From Elgaria multicarinata webbii (lineage: Eukaryota; Chordata; Lepidosauria; Squamata; Anguidae), in NCBI RefSeq assembly GCF_023053635.1, contig NC_086192.1, positions 12,935,501-12,999,500 on the forward strand: 64,000 nucleotides of DNA, in the 5' to 3' direction. The position numbers and the translations under genes were made by a program. Below are positions 36,617 through 55,500 of the stretch, piece after piece; position 1 is the first letter of the stretch; every line of letters starts with the position of its first letter. Below the pieces are notes generated by a model. That model worked only from the letters and a program-made list of their open reading frames with translations. It was not told the DNA's origin and made no database searches.

Positions 36617-37811
36617 GTTCCCAGAGTCCGGACATCCACCCAGTGTGCGGCCGCTGTAAAGAAGGCAAACTCCGTGTTAGGCATTATAAGAAAAGAAATT
36701 GAGAAAAAAACAGCTGGTATCGTACTGCCCATATACAAATCTATGGTGTGACCATGCTTAAGAGTACTGTGTACGGTTCTGGTCACCACACCTAAAAAAG
36801 GATATTATAGAGCTGGAAAAAGTGCAGGAAAGGGCAACTAAAATGATGAAGGGGCTGGAGCATCTCCCCTATGAGGGAAGGTTACATCAACTGGGATTGT
36901 TTAGCTTGGAGAAGAGGAGCCTGAGCGGAGACATGATAGAGGTGGACAAAATTATGCATGGTATGGAGAATGTGGATGGGAAGACATTTTTCTCCCTTTC
37001 TCAAAATACTAGAACCCAAAGGCGTCATCCCATGAAACTGATGGGTGGGAGATCCAGGACAAATAAAAGGAAGGACTTCTTCACACAGAACTCACTACCA
37101 CAGGATGTGGTGATGGCCACCAATCTGGATGGCTTTAAAAGGGGGTTGGATAAGTCCCTGGAGGCAAAGGCTATCCATGTCTGGAAACAAAGCCCTATGA
37201 AGAGAGACTGAAAGAACTGGGCATGTTTAGCCTGGAGAAGAGAAGATTGAGGGGAGACATGAGAGCACTCTTCAAATACTTGAAAGGTTGTCACACAGAG
37301 GAGGGCCAGGATCTCTTCTCGATCCTCCCAGAGTGCAGGACACGGAATAATGGGCTGAAGTGACAGGAAGCCAGATTCCGGCTGGACATCAGAAAAAACT
37401 TCCTAACTGTTACAGCAGTACGACAATGGAACCCATGACCTAAGGAGGTTGTGGGCTCTCCCACACTGGAGGCCTTCAAGAGGCAGCTGGACAACCATCT
37501 GTCAGGGATGCTTTAGGGTGGATTCCTGTATTGAGCAGGGGGTTGGACTCGATGGCCTTGTAGGCCCCTTCCAACTCTGCTATTCTATGATTCTATGGCT
37601 ACTAGCCCTGATGATTGTGTGCTATCTCCAGTATTTGACGCAATCAGCGTGCGTGCACCAGTTGCTGGGGAACATGGGTGGGAGGGTGCTGTTGCATCAT
37701 GTCCTGCTTTGTTGTTCCCTGCCCGATGGCTGGTTGGGTACCGTGTGAACAGAGTGCTGGACTAGATGGACCCTTGGTCTGATCCAACATCAGGGCACTT
37801 CTGATGTTCTT
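36617..37811 (+). mobile_element. CR1 second subfamily, interrupted by another CR1
   Basis: Left part 36617-37176 (RT C-terminus, including ERATKMMKGLEHLPYEGRLH and MVRP-region decay), right part 37598-37811 (3' UTR ending 'ttcttatg'). The two join at 'aaaggctatccatg|gctactagccc'. Confidence 0.88.
37177..37597 (+). mobile_element. CR1 LINE 3' end nested in an older CR1
   Basis: Starts 'tctggaaacaaagccctatg' and ends ATTCTATGATTCTATG, splitting the host CR1. Confidence 0.92.
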
Positions 37812-38165
37812 ATGTCCTAATGACTATGTGCTACCTCTAATATCGAGGCAGTAAGCTTGTGTTCATCAGCTGCTGGGGAACATGGGTGGGAGGGTGCTGT
37901 TGCACCATGTCCTGCTTGTGGGTCCCTTGTTGACAGCTGGGTGCTGGGCTAGATGGACCCGTGGTCTGTTCCAACATCAGGGCACTTCTGATGTTCTTAT
38001 GTCCTAATGACTATGTGCTACCTCTAGTATCGAGGCAGTAAGCTTGTGTTCATCAGCTGCTGGGGAACATGGGTGGGAGGGTGCTGTTGCACCATGTCCT
38101 GCTTGTGGGTCCCTTGTTGACAGCTGGGTGCTGGGTCTGTTCCAGCATCAGGGCACTTCTGTTGT
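37801..38165 (+). repeat. Tandem duplication of a CR1 tail, 187-bp period
   Basis: 'ctgatgttcttatgtcctaa' occurs at 37801 and 37988 and the intervening 187 bp are almost identical, giving about two copies of the CR1 second-subfamily 3' end next to the POLR2J promoter. Confidence 0.9.
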
Positions 38166-38334
38166 TCTCCTCTTCCTGGCCGCTAGATGGCGCTGGTAAG
38201 AAAGCGAGCGCCCCTCACGCTCAGCGTCCTAGAGAAGAAACCCTGCCGCGCTCTAAACCCGGAAGCGGAAGAGTAATCCCGGAAGCGGAAGCTTTCGACA
38301 CGCGGAAGCGTTTTGTTGTGCTGAACCGGGAGCC
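38160..38334 (+). promoter_or_regulatory. POLR2J: POLR2J promoter with repeated ETS-type sites
   Basis: A CpG-containing, TATA-less block directly upstream of the ATG. CCGGAAGCGGAAG occurs at 38259-38271 and again at 38279-38291, and GCGGAAGCG at about 38302-38310. CCGGAAG is the core bound by ETS factors such as GABPA and ELK, common in housekeeping promoters. The transcription start is inferred to lie between about 38270 and 38330. Confidence 0.75.
38180..38193 (+). promoter_or_regulatory. CTCF-like motif upstream of POLR2J
   Basis: CCGCTAGATGGCGC fits the CTCF core CCASYAGRKGGCRS with one mismatch. It sits between the LINE block that fills the intergenic region and the promoter. Motif match only. 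Confidence 0.5.
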
Positions 38335-44925
<6,591 letters not shown>

Positions 44926-45105
44926 TAACGTGGCTCTTTAGCGTGTACGTTTGTAAATTAATACATTTGTTTTTCGTGTATAGCAGCCTCTTGAATAGCA
45001 AGTGTTTAAAATGTTTTAAGAAATGTGTATCCCAGTGTTGACGCGTATGTTAGATCTAGTTGGCTTATTTGTCGGCTAATAAATTATACTTTTTAAAAAA
45101 TCTGC
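44926..45105 (+). terminator. POLR2J: POLR2J 3' UTR and poly(A) signal
   Basis: AATAAA at 45078-45083 lies about 150 bp after the stop and is followed by T-rich and TG-rich sequence, as expected for cleavage and polyadenylation. Confidence 0.8.
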
Positions 45106-45485
45106 TGCTTTGTTTGAAAGGATTAGTAATGTCAGCAAAAGGCCTTTGAAGTAGCTGGCATTTTGTTAATTGATTTCGTAGGCTAAGCAGCAGTTCTCAT
45201 TAAGAATATACCTATATATTGTGGGTTTTTCACGTGTGAGAAACACCCCTTGTGGTTGACTCAAGCATGTGGCCATAAACACCCACTTTTGCTAAAAAAA
45301 TAATCATCCTTGCCTTGTATTAACATACCTCCTGCCTGTTTCAATATTGCCCAGACACCTTTTTGCTGTGGTTGCTGATGCAGTGGTCTCTCTGCGTGGC
45401 CACGCAGCCACAGCAACTTGCCTCAACCAACCCACAGGAGCAGGAGATACACCAGGGAGCTGCAATTCCTTCTTAGCTGAGATGG
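45106..45485. other. POLR2J-LRWD1 tail-to-tail intergenic sequence
   Basis: No gene or repeat recognised. Confidence 0.4.
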
Positions 45486-45487
45486 AG

Positions 45488-45673
45488 GTAAGAACATAAG
45501 AGGAGCCCTGCTGGATCAGACCGAGGGTCCATCTGGTCCAGCACTCTGTTCACACAGTGGCCAAGCAGCTGTTGACCAGGGACCAACAATGCAGAACATG
45601 GTGCAACAGCACTCTCCAGCCCATGTTCCCCAGCAACTGGTGCACACAGGCTTACTGCCTCAAATACTAGCGA
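45488..45673 (-). mobile_element. CR1 second subfamily 3' end, reverse
   Basis: 'aagaacataagaggagccct' to 'gcttactgcctcaaatacta'. It is the only mobile element seen between the convergent genes. Confidence 0.88.
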
Positions 45674-46104
45674 TAAGCCAACTTTGAGCAAGGTAAAGGC
45701 TGCTTTTCAGCAGTGCCAACGCTTTGGGGGCTTGACTCTTCCTGATGGCCATTCCTTCCTGGAAGGACTTCTCCACATGCAAAAGGGGGTGTGTGTTCGT
45801 GGATCTTCACCCTGACTGCAACCCCCTCTGACTGACTTGGACGGTCTCGAACGTTTGGAAGGCGCTTTCTGGGGGCAGTTCCCCGGAGTAAATCGCCCTT
45901 GCACAAGCAACTTTGTGCTGCTTTGCATCGAAACCGTGGAATCTCTCTGGAAGTCCAGCCTTTTAAATCCTGGGCAAGAAGCTGGTTACTGTGACAAAAT
46001 AGGCGTGAGGCAAAGTTGAGGAGATAATTCTAATTAATAGTCTGCTACTTCCCCATAAGCCTCCAGAACAGGGCAGGATACAGGCCAGGAGTGCTTCAGT
46101 TGTC

Positions 46105-46390
46105 TCGTATCAAGTTTTATTAAATACTGTCCTCCTATAAAACAAATACACTTAGAACACCAATAAAGCAAAGTCACAGTAAAGAGATGTGGGTATTGGC
46201 AATGACACCACGACGTTCTAACCAACCCCTCGGGTTGGTTTTTTTTTTTCCTTTTGCATTGATACACATGAACTTAAAATTCCCCCCCACCCCACTCTGA
46301 TTATTCTCAGAACGGTCACAAATACTGCACTACTGAAACGTGGATGGAGAAAAAAAATGGGGCTCCTCTCTTAGGGCCACGTCGGCACAG
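46105..46390 (-). terminator. LRWD1: LRWD1 3' UTR and poly(A) signal
   Basis: On the minus strand AATAAA (reverse of TTTATT at 46116-46121) lies about 270 bp after the stop. It faces the POLR2J poly(A) signal about 1.0 kb away. Confidence 0.65.
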
Positions 46391-46531
46391 CTAGGCTTTC
46401 TTCCATATCGCGGCAATGTTTACGTCGGTCAGAGCGACCAGGTACGTGAAGGTGGGATCCGTGACCACGTTGTTCACCAAGACATCTGTCAGCAGCTCAC
46501 CGTTTGCCTTCAGTTCCGGCCAGTTCAGGAC
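46391..46531 (-). CDS. LRWD1: LRWD1 terminal coding exon
   Basis: Encodes [20 protein letters not shown] through [19 protein letters not shown] and TAG (reverse of CTA at 46391-46393). It matches the human C-terminus, which ends in AIWGRM. Confidence 0.95.
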   Translation of the reverse strand, partial: VLNWPELKANGELLTDVLVNNVVTDPTFTYLVALTDVNIAAIWKKA

Positions 46532-49500
46532 CTAAATGAGAAAGAGCGGTATGGGCAGAGATGTAGAATTTCCGGAAATTTTGAAGCCACGGGGAAAAAA
46601 ACTTATTAGCCCTTTTTGCAGATTGAAAGTCACTTCGTTACTTTAGGAACATAAAATAGAATTACGTCCCAAGTTGGTTTGGCATAAAATTATTACATTT
46701 GGTATATTAAAAGTACAGTGTTTTCAAACAATTCTTACACATTGAATTTACTTATTTTTAAATGTGCTTTTTTGGGGGGTGGGGGACGACAAATGGAGCT
46801 ACAAGCTCCTGACCTTAAGGAACCTCTTTGGTTTCGCCAGTTTATGAAGAGCAGGCAAAAAACAATTTAAAAAAAAACACAGAGAAGAAACCATCAACAT
46901 TAGTAACGAAGAAAATTATTTATGTCTCCGCAAGTCCTCCACACTGTCAAGCAGACAGAAAGCACTCATTCCCATAAAAAGAACTGAGAAAAAGAAGGGG
47001 ACCAAGATTCAATGAATATGCATGGAGTTTAACCAGACTCATTTTCTAAGCGATCGCTATCAGTTTCAGCCTCTGCTTCAGTGGCAGTGCTGCCCCCTAG
47101 AGGCAGAAATGCATCTTGCTCTTGCCTTTGAGAGATGTAGTCTCACTTTGCAACCCAGGATTTGCTTGTCTTCCGTGCACAGAAATTGTAATAATCTGAT
47201 ACTGTACATAGTTCAGCAGTAAAAAGTCTTTAGAGAATAACAAAAAATTTAAGAATATCCCACCCGTTTCTGAATGTTGCCATTTCTGACGTCACATTAA
47301 CCTTTAAGAAAAGTCTCTATTCCTTTTTGTTTTGGAATTCAGCCCCTTTCAATAGTAAAAAAATAGTTGTTGGTTCACGTAACCCAGTCCCCCAATATCA
47401 GACAACTGTGAACAGGCCAAGGGCAAACACCCCGGAATGACCCATTGCCTCCATACCTGTGAAGGGCCTATTCTCTTGGTTGAACTATCTTCCTTGGTGG
47501 CACTCAGGGCAGACAAGTGGTTGCTGAGGTCATACATCCAGACGCTTCCTTTCTCATCACCACAGAACACATACTCTTCTGCTGCAGGAGGAAAGGAAAG
47601 CCACCGTCTCCAAATCGAACTTTTGGGGTACAGTTCAACAGAAGCAGGATTGCTTCCAGCCCTGGCTTCCTAAACCCAGAACCTTCGGCCCTACACGGCC
47701 CTCCTGGACAGATGCCTCCCCTGCCAGTGTTATCACTAGTGCCCACCACCACCACTTCTGGAAACAAAGCCCTATGAGGAGAGACTGAAAGAACTGGGCC
47801 TGTTTAGCCTGGAGAAGAGAAGATGGAGGGGAGACATGAGAGCACTCTTCAAATACTTGAAAGGTTGTCACACAGAGGAGGGCCAGGATCTCTTCTCGGT
47901 CCTCCCAGAGTGCAGGACACGGAATAACGGGCTCAAGTTAAAGGAAGCCAGATTCCGGCTGGACATCAGGAAAAACTTCCTGACTGTTAGAGCAGTATGA
48001 CAATGGAACCAATGACCTAGGGAGGTTGTGGGCTCTCCCACACTGGAGGCCTTCAAGACGCAGCTGGACAACCCTCTGTCAGGGATGCTTTAGCGTGGAT
48101 TCCTGCATTGAGCAGGGGGTTGGACTGGATGGCCTTGTAGGCCCCTTTCAACTCTGCTATTCCACGATTCAATGTCCCCAGTGGTTCTTAAACTGCGAAG
48201 CCCCCTCCCATCCCAATGCATAAGCTTACCCAGTGTCCTGGGAGCTTTGGGGATGGAAGCCAGGTGTTCACCCTGTTATATTTCCCAACAAGCAATGCCT
48301 GATGTTGACACGGGGCATTCGATTTTGGAAGATATAACAGCTCAGACCTTCCCAAAAGTATTGGCACTGCTGGATAAGCCTGTCTGGGGAAGAGGAGAAA
48401 GGACCAACGGCTGCAGCCCTGCCAGTGGTCTTCCGCGGCGGCGGCGGGCTGGCTCAGCACTGTGCCAGAGGCTCAATCCAGCCTGGTGCCAGCCCTGGCT
48501 GGTACTTACTCGGGCACGTGCTGAGGGTGAGGTAAGGCAAATCCGTTGAGGACCACTCCAGTTCAGCCAGAATGACAGCCTGCACTGTCCTCCTGCCCCC
48601 CTTCCCTTGTTTGAAAGAACGGCTCCAGCTCCAGAGGTTTATGGATCCCGTCTTAGAACTCTTGGTAACTGCAGAGGAGAGAAAAGAAACCGGCGTTGCT
48701 CGGTCATGGGGTTTGCTGCCAAAGCAACAGCTCTTCCTATCAAATTAGCCGTTAGTCAATTAAGGGCACTGGTCTTCTACGAGTGAGATCGTGGCCTTAC
48801 TTAAGGTGTGCTTGCATTGCAAAATTTGCTTTCGGATAACATGGCAAAGAGAAGCAAATGCTGCCCCAGCCTTAAAGTGACGATGAAGGAGCGAACGCTT
48901 GACTCCGCAAAATCAGAAATAAGTTCCAACAGAGTTCAACGAGATTTACTCTCAAGTAAGTGTACTTAGGGTTGTAGCCACAGATGACTTAAGATACATG
49001 CATGCCCTGTTATTACAGTGGTTAATTCTATAAAACACACTTGCTATTTCCATTTCCAACACGTATGAAAGAAATGTGGCCTGTACGCGGGAGATTTAGG
49101 GATTAAGAATCGTGAGTAATGAAATAAGGTGTATTAAGCAAGTTAACAATTAATCAATACTAAAACCGGCGGGAATTGGAATTGAAGGTCAATGAATGAC
49201 TTACAGTATGTAACCAGTACTAATAAAGTAAACGTTTCCTATAAATAAATAAAAGGGGGGGAATAAACTTGCTATTCTATTAAAAAAAATAGTCAAGGCA
49301 GGGAAGTTGTACTTTGAATAAAAAGATATTGGGTTGGAGCCAGGGATCTTCCTCCGGCTAGCTGTGGAAGGGTTCCCCTTGTGGGAGGTCTCTGCCCAAT
49401 TTTGGGGTATCTTCCACTGACCGTCTGCATAGTATTTTCAGGGGGCTTGAAGGGCTGCCTTGAGAAGGAAGAAGTGGGGATATTGTTTTCTGTGAATACC

Positions 49501-52445
49501 TGATGGAACGCCTCTCCCGACGTGAATATACCCAGTCACTACATTCAACATCTAAGGTCCTCCTCCGGGTGCCTACTCTGAGAGAGGCTCGGAGTGTGGC
49601 AACAAGGGACAGGGCCTTTTCGGTGGTGGCCCCCAGACTGTGGAATGATCTCCCTGACGAGGCTCGCCTGGCGCCAACGCTGCTATCTTTCCAGCGCCAG
49701 GTTAAGACTTTCCTCTTTGCCCAGGCATATGGCGGCACATCTTAATCACCCACATGTTTAGTTTAGTTTTTTAATGGTTTTTAATGCTTTCTGTGTGTAT
49801 GTTGTGTGTTTTAGAATTTTAAATTTTGTATACTCGTTTTTATCTTAATTTTAGAATTTCTGTAAACCGCCCAGAGAGCCCTGGCTATGGGAGCGGTATA
49901 TAAGTGCAATAAATAAATAAATAAATAAGAGCTTGCAGGAAGCATAGAGAAGCCTGCAACTAGGGCTCTAACAGGTTCAGCAGGCACTTGCTCTTTTATC
50001 ATTTGGATAAGTTAAGTCCTCTATTATCTGAGGATTTTAATGTGCTACTGGAGGCAATTATACATTTAAATGGGGCTGCGTATATCCAGTGATTCCACAT
50101 GAGGGCACAATTTATAATTTCATTTAATACTACTAGTATTTTTTATTTATTTATTACAATTTTATACCGCCCCAATAGCCGAAGCTCTCTGGGCGGTTTT
50201 AAAAGGCTAGAACCTCACGGTTGTAGAAGCCAGCCTGAAAATCTTTAAGTGGCCCCTCAGAAATTCAAAGAGTGACCACAGGGAGGCGCTTCACTGCCCT
50301 TGACATAATTTGCCCAATTGACAGATTGCGGCATTCAGTTTTTCCTTCACGCACACTAGTGATTGTAACGTGGTTTTCAATTTAAAAAAATCCTTGCATA
50401 AATAAATGCACAAAATGAACAATAATACTATAAAATATATAAACCTCTGGGTCACAGGGCAGCCTGGGCAGATTGCCCGGCAAGCTGTTTGCGGAAAGGA
50501 ATCATTATTTGTTCTGTGTCAGTCTGCTGCAAGGATTTCACACGCACACGCACACTAAAAGGGGGACGCAGATTTCTTACCCACAATGTCTTCATTCAAA
50601 AAGGCCAGGCCATCCACCCGGTGGGAAGACGTCTCGTTTCCCTTGTCATCTGGGAACTGAAACTCCACTTCAAAAGCTCTGTAACATTGGTAAAAGCAGG
50701 ATTGTATATATGAAAAACAAAACAATTAACCAACAAAGCCTACTGCACAATTACTATAACAATTGTACACTAAAGAAAGCAAATGTTCCATTTTTTGTCA
50801 AGTCTCGTTTTTCAGCTGTGTTTGTTTTTTTAATACCAGTGGTAGAGCACATGTTTTGCATTTAGAAGGTCCCATGTCCAATTCCTGGTCTCTCCAGCTA
50901 ATAGGATTAGGGAGGTGACAAGAAAGTCCTTTGCTGAGGACTCTGGTGAGCTGAGTGACCCCCAAAGTTTGTGCCTGTGGGGCGGGAGGGGAGGGGAGTA
51001 TGTGTGCTAAATATGTGTGTGTGCATGAATACACACGTTCATGCCCCAGGTTCTGCATCCCACACTGGGTGTGGTCTTCTGGTTCAATTTGATTATAGCT
51101 CCCCATGATCACCCCTAAACCTATTTGCATACACATTTATTTATTATGTATTTATTACATTTATATCCCGCCTTTTTTCCTCCAAGGAACCCAAGGCAGC
51201 GTACATAATCCTTCTCGTCCTCTCCAGTTTTATCCTCACAACAACAACCTTGTGAGGGTTGTTGTTATTACAATAATGATGTAGGCATTATGCTCAACGT
51301 AACGATTTTGTAGGTTATCAGGGAGTAGTATCCACAACACCATGAGAATCAATGAATACCCCAGGCTGGCAAGGAAGGTTTTTAATGGACTCTCCAGCTA
51401 CACCAAATATGAACTCTTTGTAAAACATCCCAATAAATTAGTTTGATTGGTCTAGCGGTACAAAGCGCGTTTGTATGGACCAATGGCTTCCTTCCCTATA
51501 GTTGTGGTGGAACCTGAAACCACGGGTCCCTGTGGTTCGCTGAGTGGTGGTCACAGACTCTCAAGACACAATTTCTCTCTCTTTAGAAGATTTATTACAA
51601 GCAGCGCTGCAGGGTGACAGTCTGAGGAACTGCCCAACAATTTCAGGAAAGGTTAACATATTTATAGGGTCAGGTCCCCTCAGATACAACGGCAGAACCT
51701 TCCCACCAATCATAATACAGCTCTGCCACACAACAACCAATGAGAAGCAAAGCACCTAGGCATATACAGAGTTCAAGTACTTCTCTGACTAGAATACTAT
51801 AATGGGTATTGCAATAGTTACGGGAAATACATCTCCATCTGTTTCCTAGTTGTGGTTAGCTTACCTTTAAAAATATCTTACTATCTGTTTAACTGTCTGT
51901 TTTGTGACGTGTGGTTTCAGCATCAGCTGAATTGTGACAGCAAGTGCAACATTAAAAATAGGTTTTAATTAAGCAGGAAGCTATGAACTTTATGATGTAT
52001 AGAGCTAATGTGTTATAGAGCCATTTCCCTATACCTGTGGGCATTAGGTAAAAGAACCACCCAGCTTTATTCCCTCGACACAGTGGTAGCACTAGGCATG
52101 AGCTACTCACCTGTTTTTCTGCAGCTTATCGTCCAGTCTAATATCCCAGGCAAAGCAGCCTTCCTCACAACCTGCCACCAAATATCGGTCCGGGCAGGAG
52201 GGCACAAGGGCGATTCTCAAAGGCGTGGCAATCGTCTCCAGCACCATCAGCTGCCTGGCAAATGAAGAACATTTTAGTTTCCCTCCCCTTTCACAAATAG
52301 TTCCCCCCTTTGCAAACGTGAAGCATGGCTGTGCAGGGCAGAAAGCTGTCTTAGGCTTGTTATGCCACCTGAAAACAATTACTGCATTCCAGGAGGAGAT
52401 GGGGGCAGGCTGTTACAAGCAATCCATGAGCCCAAGCCGAGGCAG

Positions 52446-52502
<57 letters not shown>

Positions 52503-55500
52503 TTTATTTGTTACCCGCCTCTCCCTCTGGATCGAGGCGGGGTATAACACAAATAAAAACGCCATAAAATAATACAACTGATTCAAACGTTTAAAACCAG
52601 TGCATCATTAAAAGCAGCACACCATTAAAAAAGGCATCTTAAAATTCAGCTGGGTAGGCCTCCCGGAAGAGATCAGTCTTTATGGCTTTCTTAAATTCCG
52701 GAAGACTGTTAAGTTGACGAATCTCTCCCGGCAAGCCATTCCTCAAACTGGGAGCGGCAGAAGGAAAGGTCCTCTGGGTAATAGTTGTCAGCCTTGTTTT
52801 TGTTGGCTGGAGTAGATTCTTCCCAGAGGACCTGAGTGTGCGGGGCGGATTGTACGGGAGAAGGCGATCCCGCAGGTCGCCTGGACCCAAACTATGTAGG
52901 GCTTTAAAGGTGATCACCAACACTTTATACTCCGCCCGGAAACTAATTGGCAGCCAGTGAAGACATTTTAAGACTGATGTAATGTGGTCATGCCTAGGTG
53001 TACCGGTGACCAACCTACCATATTTTGAACTAGTTGAAGTTTCTAGACTAGGCACAAAGGTAGCCCTATGTAGAGCGCATAAATGCTGGAAGGGATGGAT
53101 GAAGCAAAGGGGAGGCAGAAAGGGAAGGAGTTTGTGAAGATGGAGCAACAGACAGGCAAGCATTGTTTCTTGAATAACTGCAGGGGATAACAGGCCCAAC
53201 AGGGGATTGATTGAGCTGGTGTGGGTGGGAGACCAAGCCGTAGAGCCTCTGTGAAGAGCTTGCTATCTCTTGTTCAAGGCCAAGCTGGGAGGTATTCGGC
53301 TCTCTCAAAGAATGTAGAGAGACTAATGAGTCTGAGAGGCTTATCTTTGGTAGTTTATCACAACGGGCGTCTGTATCATTACCTTTCTTTGAAATTATAG
53401 TCACAGTCAGGAACGCCAATGTCCCACACACATATTTTCTTGTCATAGGATGCAGCTGTTGGAGAAGAAGAAGACAAAGAGTACGTAAGCCTGGTATACC
53501 CAAAATATAAAGACAGACTTCCTAATAATACATTGCTAGAAGTTGCCTGCCAACTTCGCCATTTCTTCTTCTCTGCTCCCCTTTTGTCTCACCTGCTCCC
53601 AGCTCCCTCCTTTCTGAAAAGAGTAGCAGAGTGTTAAGACTGGTTCCTAACTGCTCTGATGTTAGATGGCATTTTAAAGGAAAAACACACACCCTGCCAT
53701 AGGGCATGGCAGCATTGCTGAGTTGACAGATGGGATCTGAATCCTGGGACAGCGTGGATTTATGTGGTGAAGTTGAGGCACAGAGAGAGAGAGAGAGGGA
53801 CCCTTGCCCAGTTCTCCAGTCTGAAAAATGGGAACACTGGTGACCTTCCTTACTCAGGGCTGAGAAATTAAATTAGGAAATATGTACCACCTTGAGTTTT
53901 AGGGACTGGGCACGTTGTAAACTATGCACCAAGATAAAATCTTTTATAACAAAATGTGCAATTTATTTATTATTATATCTCTTCCTTGCTCATGGCGCTT
54001 TTTCTAGACAGAGATGATGAGTTTTGCTGTCTTACAGATTCAGGAATTTCCTGACAATCGAGCACGTTTGAATTATGACTGCTTTCTGGATGTTAGTATG
54101 GATGTATTTTGGTAGGCCCAGTTTGTATAGTTTTTTAATGTGATGCTGGTGACTGATGTAATGGAATAATTGTGACCTTTTCCTGTTGCCACAGTTCTAT
54201 TGTTGTTGTTATTATTGTTATTATTATAATTATTTGTATACCACCCCATAGCCGAAGCTCTCCTGCTGTCAACTGTAACTGCTGAACTTTGCAACTAAGA
54301 TTGTAGTGCCTGAATTTGCTTTCCTTTCCCCCCTCCTCCTCCTCCCTCCCAATCCCCTTTCCTTTTGTGTCGTGCCTTTTAGATTGTAAGCCTGTGGGCA
54401 GGGACTGTCAAGAAATACTTTTGTAAGCCGCCGTGAGAGCCTTTTTTGGCTGAATGGCGGCATAAAAATCCTTAAATAATATGGATCGTATAGAGATAAG
54501 CAATTACAATTTACGTACAGCATCTGCTAATTGCACATCTAACTGAATTCAGATTCATTAGGTCAAGCAAACATCGACAGAAATGCTGTCATTTGAGTAA
54601 TTTAATCAGCCTGAGGTGCTCTTGGAAGATGTTCCTTTTGCTGTTGCAAAAGTCTGGCTTTAGATCTGTAGCAAATGAACAGAGCTACTCCATGGAATAG
54701 ACAAGACAGCCTTATCCTGCGTTGCCTTGGGGGGGGGGAAGGGCGTTCTGATAAGGGCTGCCTGAGCGACCCAGACAGGAGACTTACTGAAAAGATGCGT
54801 CTCACTGGTTGGACTGAAGCAGGCAGTAGCAATAGGCTTCTTGTGAGCCTTGATTTCTCCATAGCAGTAATCAGCAGTCACGTGAATTAGCTTCACAATT
54901 CCTCGTCTCCCAGCAGCGGCCAGGACGTTGTGCCTTTTCTTTCTCCCTTCGCTCGTCACCATGGTCAGGGTTGTCCACGCAACCGTGTAAAACTCCTAGG
55001 GAGGAAAGGTGCCAAGTCAGAAAAGCAAGAGCTCCGGCAGAAAAACCGTGGGAGGAGTGGCTTGGGGGGTGGGTCCACATAAACACTTGCCTTGCTTAAA
55101 CCAGACAAAGACTCCCTACTTCGTGGACAAATCTGTTCAAAGCTGTGTTGAGCTTTGGTGGTGAAAAGTGCAGCATCCATTTTATAAATACTGTATTGGG
55201 CCCAGATAGCAAGGCCGGGTGAAATCTGGTGGTAATTAACTGAGCCCATGTGATCTCAGGCAGAAGCATTTAACACAGGTAGGATGCCTGTTTAGATGCA
55301 GCCTGCTGTTTACATGCCCCAGGCTTTTTAAGGAGCTTCTGACACTTTTTAAGAATGAGGGAAGCTGCCTTATACTGAATCACAGCATGACCCATCTAGC
55401 CCAGCAGTGCCGACTCTGACTGGCAGCGGCCCTCCAGGGTTTCAGGCGGGGATTTTTCCAGCCCCACCTGGACATGCTGGGAATCAAACCTGGGAACTTC

